Of a DNA stretch of 6,744 bases, positions 1-6,128 are shown piece by piece. The position numbers and the translations under genes were made by a program. Where the stretch lies: contig CACXGG010000267.1 in NCBI GenBank assembly GCA_902767145.1, positions 1 through 6,744 of the forward strand, read 5' to 3'. This DNA is from Oscillospiraceae bacterium (GTDB lineage: Bacteria; Bacillota; Clostridia; Saccharofermentanales; Saccharofermentanaceae). Each line of letters begins with the position of its first letter. Position 1 is the stretch's first letter. The notes beneath the pieces were generated by a model that saw nothing but the letters and a program-made list of their open reading frames with translations, did not search any database and had not been told where the DNA came from.

Positions 1-645
1 ACTGTCATTCAGATGGACAGCCTTGAGCCTGTCCAGACCGATGACACGGTCGAACTCATCCAGGACACCGTCGATATCATTTACCACATCGTAGCCGCCG
101 TCCCAGGTATGGCATGTATCAAAGCAGACCCCGATCTTCTCCTTAAGATCCACAAGATCGATTATCCTTCTTATCTCCTCAAAGTTCCTTCCGACCTCAG
201 AGCCTTTCCCCGCCATGGTCTCAAGAAGTACCGTGGTATCGTGCTCCTCCTTGAGGGCACTGTTGATGGCATCGGCGATCATGGGAATAGCCGCATCCTC
301 TCCCTGTCCCACATGGGATCCGGGATGGAAGTTATAGTAGTTTCCGGGAACATACTGCATCCTGTCCAGATCTTCCGCCAGCATATTCCTGGAGAATTCC
401 TTTACGCTCTCCTTCTCTGCACAGACATTCATGGTGTAGGGGGCGTGGGCAACCAGCTTTCCGAAGCCGTGCTCCGCCATATATTCCATGAGAGCCTTTG
501 CATCCTCAGGATCGATCTCCTTAGCAGAGCCTCCTCTGGGATTTCTTGTGAAAAAAGCAAATGTATCAGCACCCAGTTCCGTCGCATGTTTTCCCATTGC
601 AAGGAATCCGCCGGAAGAAGATAGATGACATCCAATATTGATCAT
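1..645 (-). CDS. nfo: Deoxyribonuclease IV (AP endonuclease), 3' end cut by window edge
   Basis: Endonuclease IV cleaves DNA 5' to abasic sites in base excision repair, using a three-metal active site in a TIM barrel in the cytoplasm. The visible 215 residues start MINIGCHLSSSGG, the clostridial version of the family's GSHVS-type N-terminus, followed by FFTRNPRGG. Candidate metal ligands in family order are H67 (AHAPYTMN), H107 (NFHPGSH), E142 (LLETMAGKGSEVG), D176 and H179 (CFDTCHTWDGGYD) and H211 (AVHLNDS). The last ligands, from the family's D-x-H and final Glu, fall in the missing part. The family is about 280 residues, so roughly 65 are off the left edge. The ATG at 645-643 is preceded by GGAGAG at 656-651, which fixes the start. 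The gene lies 15 nt after the MATE stop with no terminator or promoter between, so co-transcription is likely. The family call is firm; completeness cannot be judged. Confidence 0.95.
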   Translation of the reverse strand, partial: MINIGCHLSSSGGFLAMGKHATELGADTFAFFTRNPRGGSAKEIDPEDAKALMEYMAEHGFGKLVAHAPYTMNVCAEKESVKEFSRNMLAEDLDRMQYVPGNYYNFHPGSHVGQGEDAAIPMIADAINSALKEEHDTTVLLETMAGKGSEVGRNFEEIRRIIDLVDLKEKIGVCFDTCHTWDGGYDVVNDIDGVLDEFDRVIGLDRLKAVHLNDS

Positions 646-660
646 ATGATCTCTCCTTAC

Positions 661-2022
661 TCAAAGCCTGTCTATAACTGTGCGCTTCACGACCGTAAAG
701 AATAGTACCGTAAGCATGAGGGAGACAACCTCTGAGATGGGGAAACTCCACCATACGTTGGTAACCGATCCCGTCATGGAAAGAAGCCACGCTACAGGTA
801 TTAGTATAACAAGTTGTCTTCCCAAAGACACGAACAAAGAGAAATAACTTTTCGAAAAAGCCTGGAATACAGAACCCAGGACGATGGCCACCGCCGCAAG
901 GGGGTAATGAAGGCCGATGATCCTTAAGGCCGGGATGCCGAGACGAAGGAGTTCCTCCGAAGGCTTGAACATCTGAAGGAAGACCTGGGGTATGAGTTCG
1001 AAGAGAACAGTTCCCGCAAGCATTATGCTCACCGCGACACATACGGAAAAGCGGAGAGCCTCCTTGATCCTCTTCTTATCCCCCAGTCCGTAGTTATAGG
1101 CAAGGACAGGGATAAGTCCGTTGTTAAGACCGAATACCGGCATAAAGAAGAAGCTCTGGAGCTTAAAGTAGATACCGAATACTGTCTGTGCAGTGGACGA
1201 GAACTTACCCGTTATCTTATTCATAAAATATGTCATGACAGAGCCGATGGCCATCATGAGCGTGGAAGGGATGCCGACAAAATAGATCCTTCCCACTATA
1301 TCTGCCCTGGGCTTTATTATCCTGCTGATGGAAAGAGTGATATCCCTGTTGGCTTTGATATTAAGCGTAAGACCAATAAGGGATGCGCACATCTGGCCGA
1401 TGCATGTGGCAAGGGCTGCACCTGCAACCTCGAGCCTTGGGAACCCGAAAAGTCCAAAGATCATGATGGGATCGAGGATCATGTTGATGACAGCGCCCGC
1501 TGTCTGGGAGATCATGCTGAGGGATGTCCTTCCCGTTGACTGAAGGAGCCTTTCGAGCATAATCTGGAAAAAGCATCCGAAGGACAGGACTGAGATCACC
1601 TTCATATAGTCAATACCATATCCGACTATGACAGGATCATCGTTCTGGGACATTACGAAAGCCTTCGACAGGAATAATCCCACGAAGAGAAAGATGATGA
1701 AATGTATAAAGTTCAGAAGAAGCCCTGTGTTGGCAGCACTGTTTGCATCCTCGTACTTCTTCTCTCCGAGGGCCTTTGAAAGGATGGCATTAACACCGAC
1801 TCCCGTACCCATGGCGAGGGATACCATAAGGTTCTGCATAGGAAAAACGAGCGTGACAGCCGTCATAGCCTCCTCGCACAGCTGTGAGACAAAGATACTG
1901 TCGACGATATTATAAAGAGCCTGCACGAGCATCGATATCATCATGGGAAGTGACATCGTTATCAAGAGCTTCTTTATGGGCATGACGCCCATCTTGTTTT
2001 CCTGAACAGGATTTTCTGACAT
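661..2022 (-). CDS. MATE family efflux transporter (multidrug/cation antiporter)
   Basis: This 453-residue inner-membrane protein has the length and two-lobed pattern of MATE antiporters, which export organic cations or drugs using a Na+ or H+ gradient. The first lobe opens with a short cytoplasmic tail, then PMMISMLVQALYNIVDSIFV (26-45) and the AVTLVFPMQNL region (55-65), typical of TM1-TM2 in the clostridial/NorM-DinF-like group. DPIMIFGLFGFPRLEVAGAA (184-203) is the usual mid-lobe signature. The second lobe begins around 240 and carries FGLNNGLIPVLAYNYGLGDK (297-316), the counterpart of the first-lobe GVNAILSKALGEKK stretch (76-89). About twelve hydrophobic segments can be counted. The ATG at 2022 has AGAGGGG at 2036-2030 as its ribosome binding site, and that site lies partly inside a terminator-type hairpin. 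The gene is followed closely by nfo. Substrate and coupling ion cannot be read from sequence; the family call is secure. Confidence 0.95.
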   Translation of the reverse strand: MSENPVQENKMGVMPIKKLLITMSLPMMISMLVQALYNIVDSIFVSQLCEEAMTAVTLVFPMQNLMVSLAMGTGVGVNAILSKALGEKKYEDANSAANTGLLLNFIHFIIFLFVGLFLSKAFVMSQNDDPVIVGYGIDYMKVISVLSFGCFFQIMLERLLQSTGRTSLSMISQTAGAVINMILDPIMIFGLFGFPRLEVAGAALATCIGQMCASLIGLTLNIKANRDITLSISRIIKPRADIVGRIYFVGIPSTLMMAIGSVMTYFMNKITGKFSSTAQTVFGIYFKLQSFFFMPVFGLNNGLIPVLAYNYGLGDKKRIKEALRFSVCVAVSIMLAGTVLFELIPQVFLQMFKPSEELLRLGIPALRIIGLHYPLAAVAIVLGSVFQAFSKSYFSLFVSLGRQLVILIPVAWLLSMTGSVTNVWWSFPISEVVSLMLTVLFFTVVKRTVIDRL

Positions 2023-2057
2023 AAAAAGACCCCTCTGAATGATTTCTTCGGGGTCTT
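2023..2057 (-). terminator. Intrinsic terminator hairpin overlapping the MATE ribosome binding site
   Basis: On the minus strand an 8-bp perfect stem AAGACCCC (2057-2050) / GGGGTCTT (2033-2026) encloses a 16-nt loop. It is followed by three more Ts, giving TCTTTTT, and then the MATE ATG at 2022. Stem plus U-run fits a factor-independent terminator for the gene at 2095-3111, oriented with all the genes here. There is no comparable T-run in the plus direction. The 3' arm includes the GGGG of the MATE ribosome binding site, so the folded RNA would also hide that site. The loop is longer than ideal, so strength is uncertain. Confidence 0.65.
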
Positions 2058-2086
2058 ATATTAGTGCATATTTAAAATATTGGCAA
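2058..2086 (-). promoter_or_regulatory. Candidate promoter for the MATE-nfo unit
   Basis: On the minus strand, TTGCCA (2086-2081, five of six bases of the -35 consensus) is followed after exactly 17 nt by TAATAT (2063-2058, four of six of the -10 consensus). The spacer is AT-rich. Transcription would begin near 2051, inside the 5' arm of the terminator hairpin, leaving a leader of about 30 nt before the MATE ATG. Recognised from spacing and consensus only. Confidence 0.55.
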
Positions 2087-2094
2087 CTGAAATA

Positions 2095-3111
2095 TCACTT
2101 GAGCTTATCGCCGGTGTATTCCACATCATCCCTGGCAAAGATCGTTGCACCGTCTTCCACCTCTATCCAGTAATATGTGTCACCGCTCCCGGCGTCCTTC
2201 ATATTCTCAGTTACGAGATCTGAAGTGACAGAGATCGCATCGGTGATGAAACTGTCATCATGTTCAAAGTAGAATTCATATTTGCCGGTCTGGGAATTGT
2301 ACTCCATCCTGTCGAGCTTTCTTTCAGAGATCGTCCAGTCACTGTTGCCCAGTCCGTTTTCTTCAAATAAAGCATCGATGTATTCATCACTTATCTCTCC
2401 CCTTGCTATGGGATCGTATACCTCCGTAACAGGAGTCTGATCACCCTCTTGCTCAACAGCAGTCTTAAAGGCATCATCACTGGCGGCCAGGAAGATAAAC
2501 ACTCCCGCGAGGGCAAGGGCAAAGATACCCATTACAAGGGGGATGAAGAAATTCGAATTTGACTTATCCCACACCATCTCGTCAGGATCGTCAGGATCTA
2601 TCCAGATCTCGCATTCCTGTCCCACAAGATAAGGCTTTCCGGCACTTCCTGTGCTCCAGACGGCATCGAAGGCGATGTGGTCCATACCCCTGTAGTTATA
2701 CTTGAAGACCGGGGATCCCATGACCCTTCTTCCGGAGTTTCCGCTTCCCCTTAAGCTGTAACCGATACATGTTGCACTGATCTTCTCAGTAATATGACCA
2801 TCGATGATGATCTTCCTTGAAAAAGCGAGCAGGATGGACGATACGCCAAGGCAGATGCCCACTCCGATCATCAGCACGACTATCGCAAGTATTATGCTCT
2901 TGCTGATGATAAATGAGATCACTGCGGCAATGACTGCCAGTATGAAACAGATGAGCGCTCCGGTCTTAACTGTCTTTCCCGCTCTGGAAGTTGGATATCT
3001 CTCCCTGGGATATCTCTCCATTTCTGATATCTGCCGCAAAATGTTGACGAAGTTCACGGGATCATTCGTATCCCAGAAGATCTGACGTCTGTAATCAGGA
3101 TTATAGATCAT
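2095..3111 (-). CDS. Three-TM membrane protein of unknown function, DUF3592-like middle region
   Basis: I do not recognise a named gene. The 338-residue protein has a polar N-terminus (1-46) with many Arg/Lys just before the membrane, two adjacent hydrophobic segments (about 47-70 and 72-97), a soluble region (about 105-185), a third hydrophobic segment (about 187-210) and a strongly acidic tail (211-338). The soluble region has the pattern of DUF3592 proteins: an ATCIGYS strand, a PVFKYNYRG strand, then VGQECEIWIDPDDPDEM (163-179), resembling the 'G..v.v.ydP.nP' hallmark. By the positive-inside rule the N-terminus and DUF-like region would be cytoplasmic and the tail outside. The tail starts at the membrane and looks like a separate folded domain (YYWIEVEDG, 313-321); I cannot name it. 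ATG at 3111 with GAGGG at 3125-3121 supports the start. It follows the methyltransferase by 34 nt, so it is probably co-transcribed, though a weak TATGAT box at 3143-3138 could add a promoter. Confidence 0.85.
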   Translation of the reverse strand: MIYNPDYRRQIFWDTNDPVNFVNILRQISEMERYPRERYPTSRAGKTVKTGALICFILAVIAAVISFIISKSIILAIVVLMIGVGICLGVSSILLAFSRKIIIDGHITEKISATCIGYSLRGSGNSGRRVMGSPVFKYNYRGMDHIAFDAVWSTGSAGKPYLVGQECEIWIDPDDPDEMVWDKSNSNFFIPLVMGIFALALAGVFIFLAASDDAFKTAVEQEGDQTPVTEVYDPIARGEISDEYIDALFEENGLGNSDWTISERKLDRMEYNSQTGKYEFYFEHDDSFITDAISVTSDLVTENMKDAGSGDTYYWIEVEDGATIFARDDVEYTGDKLK

Positions 3112-3145
3112 ATCTTTACCCTCACTTACCCAATAGGATCATATA

Positions 3146-4354
3146 CTAAAAGATCTGCAGCACAAAGAATTTCAGGTAGTCTGTCTCCGATACATCAAGA
3201 AGGATCGGGTGATCCGGTGACTGCTGCCTCTTCTCGATCTGCTTGATCCTGACTCCGGCATCGGAAGCTGCCGATTCCAGCATCCTGATAAAGCTCGTCT
3301 CATCCATAAAATGCGAGCAGGAACAGGTGGCCAGATATCCTCCTCTCGGGAGAGCCTTCATGGCCCTGTAGTTGATCTCCTTATATCCTCTTTCCGCATT
3401 ACCCTTTGTCTTCCTGGACTTGGTAAAAGCGGGCGGATCGAGGATTATCAGGTCATACTCGCCTTTTTTGATCGTAGGGAGAAGGTCGAATACATCCGCC
3501 GCTTCAAAGCTCATGATCTTATCAAGACCGTTGAGGACTGCATTCTCCCTGGCCATGTTCACGGCAGTCTCCGATACATCGACGGCATGGACATGTCTTG
3601 CCCCGCCCATTGCGGCATTAAGGGCAAAGGACCCTGTATGAGTAAAGCAGTCAAGGACATTCCTTCCCTTTGCTATATCAGCCACTGCCTTTCTGTTATA
3701 CTTCTGATCCAGGAAGAATCCGGTCTTCTGACCGTTCTCAACATCGACCTTATATCTGATCCCGTTTTCCACTATCTCTGTAATGGTATGGGAGGGCTCT
3801 TTATACCAGCCTTTATATTCCTCCATCCCCTCGAGCTGTCTGATGGCAACATCATTTCTCTCATAAAGGCCGCTGATCTCCTGACCTCTTTCCTTCATGA
3901 TCTCCATAAGGGAATCAAAGAGCATCTCCTTACGCTGCTCTATGCCCAGGGACAGTACCTGAGCCACGAGTATATCGTTAAACCTGTCTACCGTAAGACC
4001 GGGGAGTTCGTCTGCCTCTCCGAAGATGAGCCTGCAGCAGGAGGTATCCCCTTCCTTCATAACAGTATCCCTGTAGTCCAGGGCATATCTTATCCTTCTT
4101 TCGAAAAAGGATCTGTCAAAGACATCATTGGCATTTCTGGACAGGATACGGACACGGATCTTGGAATTGGCATTATAAAGGCCCGATCCGATATACTTTC
4201 CTCCGTCAGTCAGGACATCGACGATCTGTCCGTCAGAGATATCCTTATCAACGGAAAAAACCTCGTTGTCATATACCCAGGGATGCCTTGATCCCTGTCT
4301 TCTCCTGCCTCTTTCGGTCAGTATTACCCTCGGATAGTCTCTTTCTGTCTTCAC
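3146..4354 (-). CDS. rlmI: Class I SAM-dependent 23S rRNA m5C methyltransferase, RlmI/YccW-like (PUA domain)
   Basis: This 402-residue protein matches the RlmI/YccW family (E. coli RlmI is 396 residues), which methylates C5 of a cytosine in 23S rRNA (C1962 in E. coli). An N-terminal PUA RNA-binding domain (about 8-85) has GRRRQGSRHPWVYDNEV; a connecting domain has CCRLIFGEADELPGLTVDR (106-124); the Rossmann methyltransferase domain follows. Visible family marks are NGQKTGFFLDQ (207-217), SAM-binding motif I VLDCFTHTGSFAL (233-245), motif IV DPPAF (306-310), CSCSHFM (344-350) containing the presumed catalytic Cys346, and QQSPDHP (377-383). No key residue appears missing. The start is GTG at 4354: an in-frame TAA lies just upstream, no ATG intervenes, and AGGGAAG precedes it by about 6 nt. 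A TATAAT promoter lies upstream and the DUF3592-like gene follows. The exact target base in this organism is inferred, so the symbol is provisional. Confidence 0.9.
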   Translation of the reverse strand: MKTERDYPRVILTERGRRRQGSRHPWVYDNEVFSVDKDISDGQIVDVLTDGGKYIGSGLYNANSKIRVRILSRNANDVFDRSFFERRIRYALDYRDTVMKEGDTSCCRLIFGEADELPGLTVDRFNDILVAQVLSLGIEQRKEMLFDSLMEIMKERGQEISGLYERNDVAIRQLEGMEEYKGWYKEPSHTITEIVENGIRYKVDVENGQKTGFFLDQKYNRKAVADIAKGRNVLDCFTHTGSFALNAAMGGARHVHAVDVSETAVNMARENAVLNGLDKIMSFEAADVFDLLPTIKKGEYDLIILDPPAFTKSRKTKGNAERGYKEINYRAMKALPRGGYLATCSCSHFMDETSFIRMLESAASDAGVRIKQIEKRQQSPDHPILLDVSETDYLKFFVLQIF

Positions 4355-4390
4355 TTTATCTTCCCTGCTGATCTTTGTATCTTAAGTGGG

Positions 4391-4419
4391 ATTATACACC
4401 AGTTTTTCCGCAACAAAAA
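4391..4419 (-). promoter_or_regulatory. Promoter of the rRNA methyltransferase unit
   Basis: A perfect TATAAT lies on the minus strand at 4396-4391, 36 nt before the GTG start. At the ideal 17-nt spacing the -35 position is TTTTTG (4419-4414), a poor match that coincides with the T-run of the preceding terminator. Transcription would start near 4384, giving a leader of about 30 nt that includes the ribosome binding site. The -10 box is convincing and the -35 is weak. Confidence 0.6.
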
Positions 4420-4448
4420 ACTTCGCGGCATCCGATGTGCCACGAAGT
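4414..4448 (-). terminator. Strong intrinsic terminator, second of a tandem pair
   Basis: On the minus strand, ACTTCGTGGCA (4448-4438), a 7-nt loop CATCGGA and TGCCGCGAAGT (4430-4420) form an 11-bp stem that is complete if one U-G wobble is allowed. A run of six Ts follows (4420-4415; the first also pairs in the stem). This is a textbook factor-independent terminator, placed to stop read-through from the two-component cassette before the methyltransferase promoter. Confidence 0.92.
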
Positions 4449-4486
4449 ATCAAACCTTGTTACCCCTCTATATATACGGTTTTGAT
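4449..4486 (-). repeat. Imperfect inverted repeat between the two terminators
   Basis: Minus-strand ATCAAAACC (4486-4478) can pair with GGTTTGAT (4456-4449) as an 8-bp stem with one bulged A and a 21-nt loop containing TATATATA and GAGGGG. It ends exactly where the 4414-4448 terminator stem begins. The stem is AT-rich and the loop large, so it may not be functional. Confidence 0.3.
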
Positions 4487-4509
4487 GTTGTAATTTTATC
4501 CTTTTTTAC

Positions 4510-4538
4510 AAAAAAATTGAACTACCCAATAGGGTAGT
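4510..4538 (-). terminator. Intrinsic terminator directly after the response regulator
   Basis: A perfect 7-bp palindrome ACTACCC (4538-4532) / GGGTAGT (4527-4521) with a 4-nt TATT loop begins one nucleotide after the response regulator stop codon. It is followed on the minus strand by TCAA and then seven Ts (4516-4510). The four-base gap before the T-run makes it weaker than the 4414-4448 terminator. The pair together would insulate the signalling cassette. Confidence 0.75.
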
Positions 4539-4539
4539 C

Positions 4540-5166
4540 TTACGTAAAATTGGGAAGTATCAGTTTTTTGTCGACAACATCGACCACCAGCTGAAGGGTA
4601 GTACTATAACCTGTCTTGGCCAGGATATTCTTGATATGGTACTTGATGGTATTCTTGGAGATATTGAGGATCTCGCATATCTCCTCCTGCCTTTTGCCGG
4701 CAATAAGGAGCCTTATGACCTCAAGTTCCCTGTCGGTGAGCTTGTCACTGGTGATATTTCCCACCTGTACCACGGGGGTGGACTCAGGATAGATGGATTC
4801 GCCCTTCATGGTCCTGATCATGATGTCCTCAAGACCCACACTGTCGTACTCCTTGTACCAGAAGCTCTCGCATCCGGCAGCCTTAGCCTTGTCGATAAAA
4901 GAATACTCCGGCATGGATGTCATTATGATGATCTTTGTATCCGGGAATGACTTCTTGATCTTTTCCGCAGCCTCCAGGCCTGACTCATTGTCAGAAGTGC
5001 ACACATCCATAAGGATGAGATCCACTTTCTTTCCCAGCATGAGAAGCTCAGCATTGGCTGCATTCTCTATGGAGGTGACCAGCTCAAAGTCCTGGGAACC
5101 TGAGACTATATTCTCCACATTCTCTCTTGCTATCCTTGAATCCTCAACAATAAGTACTTTATACAT
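4540..5166 (-). CDS. Response regulator transcription factor, NarL/LuxR type
   Basis: From the ATG at 5166 this is a 208-residue two-domain regulator. The receiver domain (1-122) has acidic E8-D9 (LIVEDS), phosphoacceptor D54 (ILMDV), T83 (IIIMTS) and K105 (SFWYKE). The C-terminal LuxR-type helix-turn-helix (about 143-186) has LTDRELEVIRLLIAGKRQEE and NISKNTIKYHIKNILAKTG, a standard DNA-binding output. Phosphorylation of D54 by the adjacent kinase is expected. Two starts are possible. ATG at 5181 overlaps the kinase stop as ATGA but has no clear ribosome binding site; ATG at 5166 has AGGGAG at 5176-5171 and gives the family-typical MYKVLIVED start, so I chose it. The loop after D54 (CTSDNESGLEAA) lacks the proline common in receivers, and K105 is followed by Glu rather than Pro. 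Two terminators follow. No target genes can be inferred. Confidence 0.93.
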   Translation of the reverse strand: MYKVLIVEDSRIARENVENIVSGSQDFELVTSIENAANAELLMLGKKVDLILMDVCTSDNESGLEAAEKIKKSFPDTKIIIMTSMPEYSFIDKAKAAGCESFWYKEYDSVGLEDIMIRTMKGESIYPESTPVVQVGNITSDKLTDRELEVIRLLIAGKRQEEICEILNISKNTIKYHIKNILAKTGYSTTLQLVVDVVDKKLILPNFT

Positions 5167-5170
5167 ATCT

Positions 5171-5176
5171 CTCCCT
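5171..5176 (-). promoter_or_regulatory. Ribosome binding site deciding the response regulator start
   Basis: AGGGAG on the minus strand lies 4 nt before the ATG at 5166 and downstream of the alternative ATG at 5181. It favours the shorter product. The alternative start has no purine-rich site in its preceding 15 nt and would depend on coupling to the end of the kinase gene. Confidence 0.6.
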
Positions 5177-5177
5177 G

Positions 5178-6128
5178 TCATGTAGGAATCTTTACGATAA
5201 GGGTAACTCCCGATCCATCCGTAACGATATCGAGAGCTCCGCCCTCCTGTTCCAGCCTGTTTCTCAGGTTCTTAAGACCCTCACCTTCTATTATCTCATA
5301 GTTGCTGTCAAAAGAAACACTACCGTTGTCTGTCAGGACCACATCGTAAAAGCCATCCCTCTTTACGGAAGTAAGGCTGATCTCATCGGCATGGGCATGT
5401 CTTACGGCATTTGTCAGAGCCTCCCTGGCCGCGGCCACCATGAGATTTGCAGCTCTTGTGGTATCCGGCGGATCTCCGTGAAGATCTATCTTACATCCTA
5501 TAAGGGAAGCGATCTTCAAAAGCTCCTCCTTGGCTGAGGTATTCTCCTCCCTGGACATTCCCTCCAGATACGAGATGGCGCTGTTCCACTGTCTCTTCAG
5601 TTCGTTATAGTCTTCCTCCTCACCGTCGGTAAGATATTTATCCGTGGCGATAAGGCATCTTCCCAGCTCATCGTGTATATTCATCTTAAGGGACACGATC
5701 TCCTTCTCCCTGTTAAGGTCCACGATATTCGTAAGGATATTCCTCTGCCTCTTATACTGCTCCTGGAGCTTGATATTGTTCAGACGGATCTTATTTGTAT
5801 ATGTATATATCTCCGTAAACTCAGTTCCCTCGATCTGGATATACTCTCCGTTTTCAGACTCCAGATGGGTCCAGACAAATCTCCATATGGTTCCGTCAGT
5901 GAACTTGACTACTGCCATCCTCTCGTGGGTCTTTACCCATGCACTGGCATTGATCTTATCCCACACGGTAAAGGCATTCTCGAAGGAGTGTCCCGTGAGC
6001 ATCTTGTAAAGCTCGTTCATCTTTATATTTACGAGAACTGGATTTCCGTCCTTTTCGCTGAAGGCCAGGGCGTTCGTAAGGTTATCTATGGCTCCCTTGA
6101 TGGATGTGAGGCTTTTCAGATCAAGCAC
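5178..6128 (-). CDS. Soluble PAS-type sensor histidine kinase (HisKA_3-like/HATPase)
   Basis: This 316-residue protein has no membrane segment. Residues about 10-110 look like a PAS fold (ALAFSEKDGNPVLVN, later FTDGTIWRFVW and GEYIQIEGTEFTEIY). A helical dimerisation region (about 112-195) has the phosphoacceptor H152 in MNIHDELGRCL, the HDxxG form of NarX/DesK-type kinases. The ATPase domain (about 222-316) shows an N box REALTNAVRHAHA (N240), a DNG box (267-269) and GEGLKNLRNRLEQEGG (282-297). It would autophosphorylate and pass phosphate to the adjacent NarL-type regulator. Being soluble, it probably takes its signal from the partner protein encoded just upstream, or from a ligand of the PAS domain. 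The GTG at 6128 lies 9 nt after an unusually strong ribosome binding site. The gene overlaps the upstream frame by 8 nt and ends in an ATGA junction with the regulator's longer frame. Family call firm; signal unknown. Confidence 0.92.
   Translation of the reverse strand: MLDLKSLTSIKGAIDNLTNALAFSEKDGNPVLVNIKMNELYKMLTGHSFENAFTVWDKINASAWVKTHERMAVVKFTDGTIWRFVWTHLESENGEYIQIEGTEFTEIYTYTNKIRLNNIKLQEQYKRQRNILTNIVDLNREKEIVSLKMNIHDELGRCLIATDKYLTDGEEEDYNELKRQWNSAISYLEGMSREENTSAKEELLKIASLIGCKIDLHGDPPDTTRAANLMVAAAREALTNAVRHAHADEISLTSVKRDGFYDVVLTDNGSVSFDSNYEIIEGEGLKNLRNRLEQEGGALDIVTDGSGVTLIVKIPT

Noticed and set aside
13..624. A 203-codon plus-strand frame opposite endonuclease IV
   Set aside because: The minus strand encodes clear endonuclease IV motifs over the same bases; the plus product resembles nothing and lacks a ribosome binding site.
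566..1042. A 158-codon minus-strand frame spanning the MATE/nfo junction in another phase
   Set aside because: It is out of frame with two well-supported genes, is rich in Cys, His, Pro and Gly as frame-shadow products often are, and would need a start inside the MATE gene.
661..2022. Possible internal frameshift or truncation in the MATE gene
   Set aside because: The 453-residue frame is continuous, contains both lobes and all expected hydrophobic segments, and has the usual family length.
3138..3166. Promoter-like TATGAT (3143-3138) before the DUF3592-like gene
   Set aside because: The -10 is five of six, but the best -35 (TTGTGC or TTTGTG) is weak and lies inside the end of the methyltransferase gene; not enough for a separate feature.
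3311..4291. A 326-codon open frame on the plus strand opposite the rRNA methyltransferase
   Set aside because: The minus-strand frame has full RlmI-family motifs and a ribosome binding site. The plus-strand product has no recognisable domain, and its openness follows from the codon bias of the real gene.
4385..4453. A TTG-started 22-codon minus-strand frame running through the terminator hairpin, after GAGGGG
   Set aside because: The frame is open only because the GC-rich stem lacks stops. It has a poor start codon and is better explained by the terminator and promoter.
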